Part shown: piece by piece, positions 1-7,344 of the stretch
How the letters are laid out: each line of letters starts with the position of its first letter
How positions within the stretch are numbered: position 1 is the stretch's first letter
Origin: Acidimicrobiaceae bacterium
GTDB taxonomy: Bacteria > Actinomycetota > Acidimicrobiia > Acidimicrobiales > RAAP-2
Direction: 5' to 3'
DNA: 12,549 nt
NCBI GenBank assembly: GCA_003164275.1
Contig: PLSY01000338.1
Location: 1-12,549 of the forward strand
Notes under the pieces: model-generated
Databases searched by the model: none
What the model was told of the DNA's origin: nothing
Seen by the model: the letters and a program-made list of their open reading frames with translations, nothing else
Position numbers and translations under genes: made by a program

Positions 1-684
1 GCCGGTGAAGGAGACCTTGTTCACATCAGGGTGGTTGACCAGGTGCTCGCCTACCTCACGGCCGGCCGGAACGACACTGAGCACGCCCTTGGGTAGTCCA
101 GCGTCGGCGAAGATCTCGGCCAACACATTGGCATCGAGGGGGGTTTCGGGCGCCGGCTTGAACACCACGGTGCTCCCTGACAGGAGGGCGGGAGCGAGCT
201 TCGCCGCGGCCAGGAACAATGGGACGTTCCATGGGGTGATGGCCGCCACCACGCCAATGGGCTCTTTCGATACCAAGACCGGGCCGAGGAGGCCATCCTT
301 CACGGTGTCGAAGGCAAAGGTGGACCCCAGACCGGCGTAGTAGTCGAGGATCATGGTCGGTGCCAGGACCTGGGCAAGCAATCCCCAGGAGATCGGCGAT
401 CCCATCTCATTGGAGATGAGCTCGGAGATACCCTGCATGTCGTTTCGGATGGCGTCGGCCACCTTCGACAGGATGGCGGCGCGTTCAGACGGTGCCATGT
501 GGGGCCACGGTCCGTGATCAAGAGCGTCACGGGCTACCGCGACCGCCCGGTCGACATCGGCGTTCTGCGCCTCGGGCACTCGTCCGACCAGCTCCTCGTT
601 GGTCGGCGAGACCACATCGAAGACCGCGCTCGAGGATGGCTCGACCCACTCTCCACCGATAAACAGACGGTCGTACGTTTTCAC
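1..684 (-). CDS. Aldehyde dehydrogenase, N-terminal part (cut by window edge)
   Basis: NAD(P)-dependent aldehyde dehydrogenase superfamily, oxidising an aldehyde to a carboxylate; cytosolic; substrate unknown. The reading frame gives 228 residues from a GTG at 682-684 and is still open at base 1. The N-terminus (KTYDRLFIGGEWVEPSSS), the oxyanion-hole motif TPWN, the cofactor-binding lysine in FKPAPETP, and VSFTG at the cut edge are all family hallmarks. The catalytic cysteine and the two glutamates lie beyond the window. I chose the GTG because a GGGGAGG ribosome binding site sits just upstream on the minus strand and LFIGGEW normally begins a few residues after the start. It is divergent from the gene at 885. 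It is clearly paralogous to the dehydrogenase at 9463-10950, sharing LFIGGEWV and DHGPWP/DRGPWP motifs. The family is near certain; the substrate is not predictable. Confidence 0.95.
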   Translation of the reverse strand, partial: MKTYDRLFIGGEWVEPSSSAVFDVVSPTNEELVGRVPEAQNADVDRAVAVARDALDHGPWPHMAPSERAAILSKVADAIRNDMQGISELISNEMGSPISWGLLAQVLAPTMILDYYAGLGSTFAFDTVKDGLLGPVLVSKEPIGVVAAITPWNVPLFLAAAKLAPALLSGSTVVFKPAPETPLDANVLAEIFADAGLPKGVLSVVPAGREVGEHLVNHPDVNKVSFTG

Positions 685-816
685 TGGCCCTCCCCTGGAC
701 GAGACGAAGTGGCCCGCCCGCTCCGGACCCCAACGCGGGGTGAGACAGCGGCCGTGCCTTTGCCTCAAATGGTAGCCCGCAATGAAACCGCTCGCCCCAC
801 GGGTCCTCAAGTCACT

Positions 817-830
817 ACGCTCCCGAGCGT
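817..830. promoter_or_regulatory. Palindrome, candidate operator between divergent genes
   Basis: ACGCTC and GAGCGT form a perfect 6-bp inverted repeat separated by two bases. It lies in the 200-bp gap between the divergent aldehyde dehydrogenase (start 684) and the gene starting at 885. Short, nearly gapless palindromes in such gaps are often sites for dimeric repressors such as TetR-type proteins. No regulator gene lies nearby and no convincing -10/-35 pair was found, so this is only a candidate. The rest of 685-884 shows nothing else I can name. Confidence 0.3.
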
Positions 831-884
831 TGTGTCCTGGCTGGGTCTTCGGGTTCAGCGCCAATGAACTGTCAGGAGTCACCT

Positions 885-1991
885 GTGCTCTCCCCCCTCG
901 ACGACTACCCCGTCCACCAGATCTCCGAGCCCATGCGCCACGTCGGCCCATCGGACCGCAACTTCTACGATCGCTACTACTTCAACATCCACGGTGCCGA
1001 GGACGTCCATGGGACCGACGACGAGCTCTTCGCTGTCATCGGGGTCGGGCAATACCCGAACCTGAGCGTGGCCGATGCCTTCATCTCGGTGCTTTGGGGG
1101 GATGACCATCGAGTCGTGCGCTCGTCCAAGATCCTCGGGGCTGATCGCTTGGACGCCTCGGTCGGACCCATCCGGGTCGAGGTCCTAAAGGGCCTGGAGC
1201 AGGTACGGGTCATCGTCGAGCCCAACGAGTGGGGCATCGAGCTCGACGCCGTGTACGACGGGTTCAGCCAAGCCCACCTCGAGTCCCGGCATTTCCAGCG
1301 TCAGCACTCGAGGGTGACCTTCGACTCGACCCGATTTGCCCAGTTGGGCTCGTGGACGGGCACCTTGAGGGTGGGCGACCGAGAGGTCCGCCTCGACCCC
1401 GAGCGCTATTGGGGCTGCCGCGACCGATCCTGGGGGGTGCGACCAGTGGGTGAGTCCGAGCCCCCGGGGATCCGCGTCACCGATACCGACAGGAACTTCT
1501 TTTGGATCTACGCGCCGGTCCGCTTCGAGGACGAGGCCATGGTCACCATCATCCAGGAACGGTCGAGCGGTGAGCGGATGATGCAAGACGCCCACCGGGT
1601 CTTCCCCATCGGCTCAGGGCGTGAGGCCGAGTGGCTCGGCCGCCCCGAACACGAGTTGAGGTTCGCTCCGGGAAGTCGTGCGGTGACCGGTGCCACGCTC
1701 AGCTATTTCGGCGCCCACGGCAAGTTGACCGCCGAGGTAGAAGTCGAGACTCTGTTGGCCTTTCCCCTGCTGCTTGGGAGCGGCTACGGCCTGGAGCCCG
1801 ACTGGAAGCATGGAATGTTCCAAGGAGAGCTGGTTGTCCAGGGACAACACATCCCGCCCGCCGACCCGAGTTATTCAAACTGGGCACTCACCGAGTATGC
1901 GGCCAAGTTCACCTATAACGGGAAGATCGGTTACGGGATGCTCGAGTGTGCCGTGTCCGGCCCGCACGAGAAGTACGGCTTCACCGGCTGA
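885..1991 (+). CDS. AttH/CrtC-like lipocalin-fold protein of unknown function
   Basis: A 368-residue protein with no signal peptide or membrane segment. The segment YWGCRDRSWGVRP (residues 175-187) resembles the GxRDxSWGxR signature of proteins related to the AttH/hydroxyneurosporene-synthase (CrtC) double-lipocalin fold, and the overall length and alternating beta-rich pattern agree. Related proteins act on or bind hydrophobic terpenoid or lipid molecules, but most actinobacterial members are uncharacterised, so no reaction is claimed. I chose the GTG at 885 because AGGAG at 874-878 lies six bases upstream. An ATG at 864, in frame, would add seven residues but has no ribosome binding site. 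The gene is divergent from an aldehyde dehydrogenase and converges on the SRPBCC-SDR gene with a 32-base gap. Coding status is firm; the family assignment is moderate and made from memory of the motif. Confidence 0.75.
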   Translation: MLSPLDDYPVHQISEPMRHVGPSDRNFYDRYYFNIHGAEDVHGTDDELFAVIGVGQYPNLSVADAFISVLWGDDHRVVRSSKILGADRLDASVGPIRVEVLKGLEQVRVIVEPNEWGIELDAVYDGFSQAHLESRHFQRQHSRVTFDSTRFAQLGSWTGTLRVGDREVRLDPERYWGCRDRSWGVRPVGESEPPGIRVTDTDRNFFWIYAPVRFEDEAMVTIIQERSSGERMMQDAHRVFPIGSGREAEWLGRPEHELRFAPGSRAVTGATLSYFGAHGKLTAEVEVETLLAFPLLLGSGYGLEPDWKHGMFQGELVVQGQHIPPADPSYSNWALTEYAAKFTYNGKIGYGMLECAVSGPHEKYGFTG

Positions 1992-2023
1992 GATTGACGC
2001 GACAACCGCGCAATCGGAGACCC

Positions 2024-3484
2024 TCAGTCGCCTGGGCTGTTCCAGCCGGCCCGCTCCGCACACCACTCCCATAGGTCGATGCCGGCCCGTCGGAACTCAT
2101 CGTCACCCAGTCGGGTCCACGGCACCTTGTGCTCCCACCGGGCACGCCGATCCAGCCAGAACTTGCCGTTGGTCTCGACCGCCCCAGGGTCGGCGGACAA
2201 CCACACCGCCGTGTCCGCACCGAAGTCCGCCGACCGCAGGATCGGCCCCATCACCCTGGAGAAGCCGGGCAGGCCCGATCGGATCCCCGGCGTGTCCGCC
2301 CAGCCCGGGTGCATGGCATGGAAGGCAATGCCCGATGCGCCGAAACGGCGCACCCACTCATGCATCAGCACCAACTGCGCCCGCTTGACCTTGGCATAGG
2401 CCACGGTGCCGTCATAGCTACCCTGGTCCATCTCGAGCGTGGACAGGTCAAATCGTTGGGTGTACATCCCCCCCGACGACACCTGGATGACCCTCGAGGG
2501 GCGGGCAGCCTGCAGGCTCCCGAGCAGCAATCCGGTGAGCAGGAACGGCGCCACCAGCTGGCTCGCCACTGTGACCTCTGTCCCCGCACTCGTCGTTGTG
2601 TACTTCTTCGTCAGGGCTCCGGCGTTGTGCACCAGGACATCGAGGCGCCCATGGTCGGCGGCGACCTCAGCGGCCACAGCCCGCACCTGTTCTAGCTCGC
2701 CCATATCGGCCAACAGGTAGCCGATGTCGGTACCCGGGGATGCATCGGCTATCTCCCCGACCGCCGCCTCGGCCCTCTTCTTATCCCGGGCCACGAACCG
2801 GACGGTGGCCCCGAGTCGGGCCTGTCCGATAGCCGTGGCCAATCCGAGCCCTGAGGTCGCTCCTGTCACCAGCACGACCTTGCCGGCGAGGGAGGGGGGA
2901 GGGCGCCATCCGGCCGTGCGACTCCTGACCCGTGGGCCGAACGCCGAGAAGCTCCCGACAACCGACGCCTCGAGGGCCTCATCCACGGCCTTGGCGGCAA
3001 ACGCTGCCAGTGGCGATGTCCGGCGAAGGTCCGTGCCAGGCTGACCGAGCCCGGGGCCAAGGACCCGTCGGAGTCCGGCGAGGCCACGGTCCCCAATGCG
3101 TCGGAACGGCAGGGCGAGCAAGACGTCGGCCCTGGCCAGGCCACCCTTCAGTCCCAACTTCGCCTCATAGGTCAGGATCGAACCACCTTCGGGCCGGGCC
3201 ACCACGGTGATCGTGTCCTCGGACCGAATGGTGTCGTTCTCCCCGACCACCACGACCACGTTCGGCCTGTCGTAGCTGACCACTGTGTACTCGAGGGGCG
3301 TGCTCCGGGTGCCCACTTTCACCGTCAGCGAGAAACTACTGCCGAGGCCGACAGGGCCGTCGTCAAGCCTCTCGGACCCGACCACCCCCGGGTCCCACTC
3401 AGCTGCGTTCGAGAACTCAGCCAGGTAGTCGAAGGTCTCCTCGGCCGTTCGACTCGACAAGACCGTTCCCCGGTAGTGGGCCAT
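2024..3484 (-). CDS. SRPBCC domain fused to DHRS12-like short-chain dehydrogenase
   Basis: A 486-residue two-domain protein. Residues 1 to about 150 look like an SRPBCC (START/polyketide-cyclase-like) fold that forms a hydrophobic ligand pocket: TAEETFDYLAEF near the start, then AEWDPGV and a beta-rich stretch. After a linker, residues 200-486 are a Rossmann-fold short-chain dehydrogenase: TGATSGLG (207-214) for the cofactor, NAG (287-289), the serine pair at 336-337, and the catalytic Y363/K367. SSGGMYTQRFDL and MHPGWADTPG (391-400) match the DHRS12-like subgroup. It probably performs NAD(P)-dependent oxidation or reduction of a lipophilic alcohol or ketone; the substrate is unknown. The ATG at 3484 follows AGAGGA by about 12 bases. 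It is divergent from the FAD/DUF1365/CFA operon, and SDR genes recur beside such operons, so a shared lipid role is likely but inferred. The fusion is uninterrupted in one frame. Confidence 0.92.
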   Translation of the reverse strand: MAHYRGTVLSSRTAEETFDYLAEFSNAAEWDPGVVGSERLDDGPVGLGSSFSLTVKVGTRSTPLEYTVVSYDRPNVVVVVGENDTIRSEDTITVVARPEGGSILTYEAKLGLKGGLARADVLLALPFRRIGDRGLAGLRRVLGPGLGQPGTDLRRTSPLAAFAAKAVDEALEASVVGSFSAFGPRVRSRTAGWRPPPSLAGKVVLVTGATSGLGLATAIGQARLGATVRFVARDKKRAEAAVGEIADASPGTDIGYLLADMGELEQVRAVAAEVAADHGRLDVLVHNAGALTKKYTTTSAGTEVTVASQLVAPFLLTGLLLGSLQAARPSRVIQVSSGGMYTQRFDLSTLEMDQGSYDGTVAYAKVKRAQLVLMHEWVRRFGASGIAFHAMHPGWADTPGIRSGLPGFSRVMGPILRSADFGADTAVWLSADPGAVETNGKFWLDRRARWEHKVPWTRLGDDEFRRAGIDLWEWCAERAGWNSPGD

Positions 3485-3530
3485 GGTGCTGCCGTCCTCT
3501 CATTGATGAGAACCATCGACGTCCGGCCTC

Positions 3531-3538
3531 AATATAGT
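3531..3538. promoter_or_regulatory. AT-rich core of divergent promoter region (candidate -10 elements)
   Basis: The 150-bp gap between the divergent genes at 3484 (minus) and 3635 (plus) is GC-rich except for AATATAGT. On the minus strand this reads TATATT, a good -10 hexamer that would give a leader of roughly 40 bases for the SRPBCC-SDR gene. On the plus strand TATAGT (3533-3538) could serve the operon with a leader near 90 bases. No well-spaced -35 box was found in either direction, so this is a weak call. I looked for and did not find a clear ECF-sigma promoter. Confidence 0.3.
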
Positions 3539-3634
3539 GGTGACCCTCTCGCCACTCGCCGGTCATCCAACTTCTTGGTCCGCTCCGAATAACGACCGCC
3601 GGATAGACGAGCGAGTGAGGAGCACTTCAGACTG

Positions 3635-4879
3635 ATGAGGATCGCCATAGTCGGGACGGGCGTCTCGGGCCTGGTGTGCGCCCATATTCTCAGCCGGCAC
3701 CATGACGTGACGGTCTTCGAGGCCGACGACCGTCCCGGCGGCCACGCCAACACCGTCAGCATCGATATCGATGGGGAGACCCACGACGTCGACACCGGCT
3801 TCCTCGTCTACAACGAGCGGAACTACCCCGGCCTGGTCCGACTGTTCGACAATCTCGGGGTGGCGACCAAACCCAGTGACATGAGCTTCAGCGTGTCGGA
3901 CGATGTCAGCGGGATCGAGTGGCGCGGCTCCACCTTCGATTCCGTCTTCGCCCAACGACGAAATCTCGTTCGGCCGGCCTTTTTGCGCATGCTGGCGGAC
4001 GTGGTCCGATTCAACCGAATCGCCCGCGGGCTGTTGAGCGGGGACGCCGACTTGTCCGTGTCGCTCGCCGAACTATTGGAACAGGGGCGATGGTCGAAAC
4101 AGTTTGTCGACTGGTACCTCGTCCCGATGGGGTCGTCTATCTGGTCGGCCGACCCCGGGACCTTCCTCGAGATGCCGGCCATCACCTTCGCCCGCTTCTT
4201 CGACAACCACGGCCTGCTCTCCTACGGCGACCAGCCGGCCTGGCGGACGGTTACCGGAGGCTCACGTAGCTACGTGGAGGCCGTGCTCGGTCCTCTGGGT
4301 GACAGGGTTCGGTTGTCGTCCCCGGTCGGAAAGGTGACGAGGGAGCCAGACTGTGTCGAGATCCACTCCGAGGCGGGTCCCGAGCGGTTCGACCACGTGG
4401 TGCTGGCTGCCCACAGCGACCAGGCGCTGCGGTTGCTGTCGGATCCGACGACCCCGGAGACAGAGGTCCTGGGAGCCATCCGCTACCAGCCGAACCGCGC
4501 CACGCTCCACACCGATCAACGGCTGCTGCCAGCCAACCGGCGCGCCTGGGCGAGCTGGAACTACCACCGCCTGGCCGATCAGCCCGGGGTCGCCACGCTG
4601 ACCTACCGGCTGCGTAGCCTCCAGGGCATTGCCGCCACCGAGGAGGTCCTCGTGACCCTCAATCGCGATGACGCCATCAGAGACGACCGGGTCCTGGCGC
4701 AGTTCGACTACTCCCATCCCATCTTCGATCTCCCGGCCATTGCCGCCCAGCAGCGCCACGAGGAGCTGAACGGCGGACGGACCTGGTTCTGTGGCGCGTA
4801 CTGGGGGTATGGGTTCCACGAGGACGGGGTGCAGAGCGCGCTCAAGGTGTGCCGGCGACTGGCCGGCGAGGAGTTGTGA
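3635..4879 (+). CDS. FAD-dependent amine-oxidase-like protein (COG2907 type)
   Basis: A 414-residue flavoprotein. The N-terminus is a Rossmann dinucleotide-binding motif, IVGTGVSGL with G7, G9 and G12, followed by the ribose-binding acidic residue E29 in VFEADDRPGGH and the FAD-contacting RPGGHANT (33-40). Near the C-terminus, TWFCGAYWGYGFHEDG is the FAD-binding closing motif. This is the NAD/FAD-binding protein subgroup (COG2907) that travels with DUF1365 and a CFA-type methyltransferase, not a true amine oxidase. Relatives in alphaproteobacteria are linked to desaturation or oxidation steps on methylated acyl chains, which is the role I would infer here. GAGGAG at 3617-3622 precedes the ATG by 12 bases, slightly long. 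The stop codon sits just before the DUF1365 start, so the three genes probably form one transcript. Family firm, reaction inferred. Confidence 0.95.
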   Translation: MRIAIVGTGVSGLVCAHILSRHHDVTVFEADDRPGGHANTVSIDIDGETHDVDTGFLVYNERNYPGLVRLFDNLGVATKPSDMSFSVSDDVSGIEWRGSTFDSVFAQRRNLVRPAFLRMLADVVRFNRIARGLLSGDADLSVSLAELLEQGRWSKQFVDWYLVPMGSSIWSADPGTFLEMPAITFARFFDNHGLLSYGDQPAWRTVTGGSRSYVEAVLGPLGDRVRLSSPVGKVTREPDCVEIHSEAGPERFDHVVLAAHSDQALRLLSDPTTPETEVLGAIRYQPNRATLHTDQRLLPANRRAWASWNYHRLADQPGVATLTYRLRSLQGIAATEEVLVTLNRDDAIRDDRVLAQFDYSHPIFDLPAIAAQQRHEELNGGRTWFCGAYWGYGFHEDGVQSALKVCRRLAGEEL

Positions 4880-4911
4880 CCATTTCACCGGTGACATCGA
4901 AAGAGGGCGAG

Positions 4912-5742
4912 ATGGCCGACGTCCTGGAATTCCCGGTGAGGAAGAGGGTTGGCACGGCGGCCGGCCACGCGGGGGACGGTCCGGTGGCGCTCAACAGCGG
5001 CATCTACGAGGGCACGGTGATCCATCACCGGTTCGAGCCGATCGACCACCAGTTCTCGTACCGGATCGCCATGGCGTACTTGGATCTGGCCGAGATCAAC
5101 CAGGTGTTCGATCGACACCCACTGTGGTCCAACGAGCGGGCGAACGTCGTCTCCTTCCGGAGGGCCGACTACCTCGGAGACCCGGGTGTCACTCTCGACG
5201 AGTCTGTCAGAAGGCTGGTGGACGAACGCACGGGCGAACGACCCTCGGGCAGGATCTGCCTGCTCACCCAAGTGAGGACCTGGGGCTGGCTCTTCAATCC
5301 GATCAGCGTGTACTACTGCTTCGACGAGGCCGGGTCGTCGGTTGTCCACACGGTCGTCGAGGTCACCAACACCCCTTGGCATGAACGCACCGCCTACGTC
5401 CTTCCGGGCGTCGGGAGCCATGTCGTCGACAAGGCCATGCACGTGTCACCCTTTTTACCCATGGACCTGCGTCACTGCTTTGTGATTGGCCAACCCGGCG
5501 ACCGCTTGGTACTTGGCGTCGATGACCTTCGCGACGGCAAGAAGGTGTTCAGCGCATCAATGGTCTTGAGGCGCCGGGCGGCCGAGCGGGACGAACTCGG
5601 CCGGGTGCTCTGGCGCTTCCCCCTCATGACCATGCGGGTCTCGTGGGGGATCTACCGCCAGGCCCTCGCACTCAAGCGGCGGGGAGCCAGGTTCTATTCC
5701 CACCCGGCGAAGCTTGCACCTCAGGCCTCCCCTCACCAATGA
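4912..5742 (+). CDS. DUF1365 family protein
   Basis: A 276-residue DUF1365 (COG3496) protein. Characteristic segments are IHHRFEPIDHQFSYR, YLDLAEI, SFRRADYLGDPG, LLTQVRTWGWLFNPISVYYCF, EVTNTPWHERTAYVL and KAMHVSPFLPMD. The biochemical function is unknown; the family is almost always encoded between a COG2907 flavoprotein and a CFA-family methyltransferase, as here, which implies work on membrane acyl chains. Three starts are possible. GTG 4876 overlaps the previous stop, GTG 4891 lacks a ribosome binding site, and ATG 4912 follows AGAGGG by four bases. I prefer ATG 4912, giving a 32-base gap after the upstream gene. Its stop overlaps the next start as ATGA (5739-5742), a sign of translational coupling. 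No signal peptide or membrane helix is visible. Family firm, start moderately sure. Confidence 0.92.
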   Translation: MADVLEFPVRKRVGTAAGHAGDGPVALNSGIYEGTVIHHRFEPIDHQFSYRIAMAYLDLAEINQVFDRHPLWSNERANVVSFRRADYLGDPGVTLDESVRRLVDERTGERPSGRICLLTQVRTWGWLFNPISVYYCFDEAGSSVVHTVVEVTNTPWHERTAYVLPGVGSHVVDKAMHVSPFLPMDLRHCFVIGQPGDRLVLGVDDLRDGKKVFSASMVLRRRAAERDELGRVLWRFPLMTMRVSWGIYRQALALKRRGARFYSHPAKLAPQASPHQ

Positions 5743-6956
5743 GTTCACTGGGCTCGACGGCGTCGTCCCGATTCCTTAAGTTCATGGCCTCTCGGATCAA
5801 CGGCGGTGCGCTCACCTTGGTGGACGACTCGGGTAGTCATCGATTCGGGTCGGGTCAGCCACAGGCCACCGTGGTCATCCACGATGAGAGCGTCTATGCC
5901 GCCGTACTGAAAGAGGGCTCGGTGGGCTTTGCCCGGACCTATGCCGACGGTCTCTGGGACTGTGACGACCTGACATCCCTCGTCCGGGTCCTGTCGCGGG
6001 GCCTCCGACCAGTGACGGCCGTCCAGGACAGGGTCGGCCAGTGGATAGGGGCGACGACCGACTGGGCCAGGCGCCTGCAACCGCCGGACAAGAATGCCGA
6101 CCGCCACAACATCAAGGCCCACTACGACCTTTCCAATGAGTTCTTCACTCTCATGCTGGACGAGACCATGATGTATTCGGCCGCCGTGTTCGAGCGCCCG
6201 GGCATGAGCCTGGCCGACGCTCAACGGGCCAAGCTCGACCGTCTCTGCAAAAAGCTCGGCCTGAGTGCCTCGGACCATGTGGTCGAGATCGGAACGGGTT
6301 GGGGTGGCTTCGCCGTGCACGCCGCCACCCACTACGGCTGTCGGGTCACGACTACCACCATCTCCGCGGCCCAGTTCGACTTCGCCTCCAAGCGGGTGGC
6401 TGATCTCGGTCTGGGCGACCTCGTGACCGTCCTCGACCAGGACTATCGCGACCTCGATGGCTCCTTCGACAAGCTCATCTCCATCGAGATGATCGAGGCG
6501 GTCGACTGGCGCCAGCACGACACCTTCTTCGCCACGTGCGCATCCCTGCTCCGACCCAACGGCCTCATGGCCCTCCAAGCCATCACGGTCGACGACCGAA
6601 GCTTCGAGCGGGCGAAGAACGGAACCGATTTTGTCCGCGAGATGATCTTCCCGGGCGGATGCATACCATCGGTCGAGGCCATCGCCCGGGCGCTGCGACG
6701 ATCAACGCCCATGGTCGTGATCGACCTGGAGGACATCGGACGTCACTATGTGGAGACCCTGCAGCGCTGGTTCGACAACGTGGAGGCGCATCGCTCAGAC
6801 ATTGCCGCGCTCGGTCTCGACGACCGCTTCCAGCGCCTGTGGGATCTCTATCTCTGCTACTGCGCGGGAGCCTTCCTCGAGCGCCACATCAGTGATGTGC
6901 AGATGGTCATGGCCATGCCGGACTGGCAGACACCCATGACGGTCAGGACTAGCTGA
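5739..6956 (+). CDS. Cyclopropane-fatty-acid-synthase-family SAM methyltransferase
   Basis: A 405-residue member of the CFA synthase family, which transfers the SAM methyl group to the double bond of an unsaturated phospholipid acyl chain at the membrane. SAM motif I is VVEIGTGWGG (181-190), followed by TTTTISAAQ, the QDYRDLDGSFDKLISIEMIE core (E253), the IFPGGCIPS loop, and Y337. Against the E. coli enzyme as I remember it, the bicarbonate ligands Glu239, Ile268 and Tyr317 are kept as E253, I282 and Y337. Cys139 is replaced by A148 (in MMYSAAVF) and His266 by Q280 (in LQAIT). IGTGWGG with LQAIT is typical of the subgroup next to COG2907 and DUF1365. The product may therefore be a methylated or methylenated chain rather than a cyclopropane. 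ATG overlaps the preceding stop. The 3' end overlaps the convergent gene at 6949 by 8 bases. Confidence 0.94.
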   Translation: MSSLGSTASSRFLKFMASRINGGALTLVDDSGSHRFGSGQPQATVVIHDESVYAAVLKEGSVGFARTYADGLWDCDDLTSLVRVLSRGLRPVTAVQDRVGQWIGATTDWARRLQPPDKNADRHNIKAHYDLSNEFFTLMLDETMMYSAAVFERPGMSLADAQRAKLDRLCKKLGLSASDHVVEIGTGWGGFAVHAATHYGCRVTTTTISAAQFDFASKRVADLGLGDLVTVLDQDYRDLDGSFDKLISIEMIEAVDWRQHDTFFATCASLLRPNGLMALQAITVDDRSFERAKNGTDFVREMIFPGGCIPSVEAIARALRRSTPMVVIDLEDIGRHYVETLQRWFDNVEAHRSDIAALGLDDRFQRLWDLYLCYCAGAFLERHISDVQMVMAMPDWQTPMTVRTS

Positions 6957-7344
6957 CCACCCGGACGGCGGCCGGCTCCCAGAACGCTCGCAAAGCGGCG
7001 ATCTTGTCGTCAGCCGAACGGCGGTAGGTGTAGATACCGTCAACCTCGACGACAGTCCCACCGTCCAGGGTGATGCGGATCACACCGACATTGGCCGCCT
7101 CGTCCCCGCAGAGGAACGACTGATTGATGGCAAAGGTAATGGACTCATTGGCTGCGATCACCGAGTCGTAGAACGCGGCGATGGCCACTTTTCCCCGGTG
7201 GCCTCCCCCCTCCGGGTCGAATGCCGAGGGGCCGATCGGATCCTCAACTACGGCGTCGTCGGCGAACAGGGCTATCCAACCGTCCCTGTCCCCGGCCGCA
7301 ACGGCGGCCATCGACGCCTGGCCCAGTTCCCGGGCATCGGTCAC
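6949..7344 (-). CDS. Ketosteroid-isomerase-like NTF2-fold (SnoaL-like) protein
   Basis: A 131-residue cone-fold protein. ALFADDAVVEDPIGPS closely matches steroid delta-isomerase. D35 aligns with the general base Asp38 of the Comamonas enzyme, and D102 (in VEVDGIY) aligns with its Asp99. The third catalytic residue, Tyr14, falls at S11 here, so the classical oxyanion hole is incomplete. It could be a steroid or polyketide isomerase, a dehydratase, or a binding protein; the sequence does not decide. The start is GTG at 7344, overlapping the LLM oxidoreductase stop as GTGA. This indicates translational coupling and a shared pathway. AAAGG lies about seven bases upstream. The stop lies 8 bases inside the convergent methyltransferase gene. 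Fold confident, activity uncertain. Confidence 0.88.
   Translation of the reverse strand: MTDARELGQASMAAVAAGDRDGWIALFADDAVVEDPIGPSAFDPEGGGHRGKVAIAAFYDSVIAANESITFAINQSFLCGDEAANVGVIRITLDGGTVVEVDGIYTYRRSADDKIAALRAFWEPAAVRVVS

Noticed and set aside
1992..2023. Possible bidirectional terminator between convergent genes
   Set aside because: The 32 bases contain no convincing stem followed by a T-run in either direction.
1774..2388. Plus-strand open frame of 204 residues
   Set aside because: It is rich in Pro, Arg, Thr and Ser, as expected of an antisense shadow. It overlaps the ends of two convergent genes whose protein families are clear.
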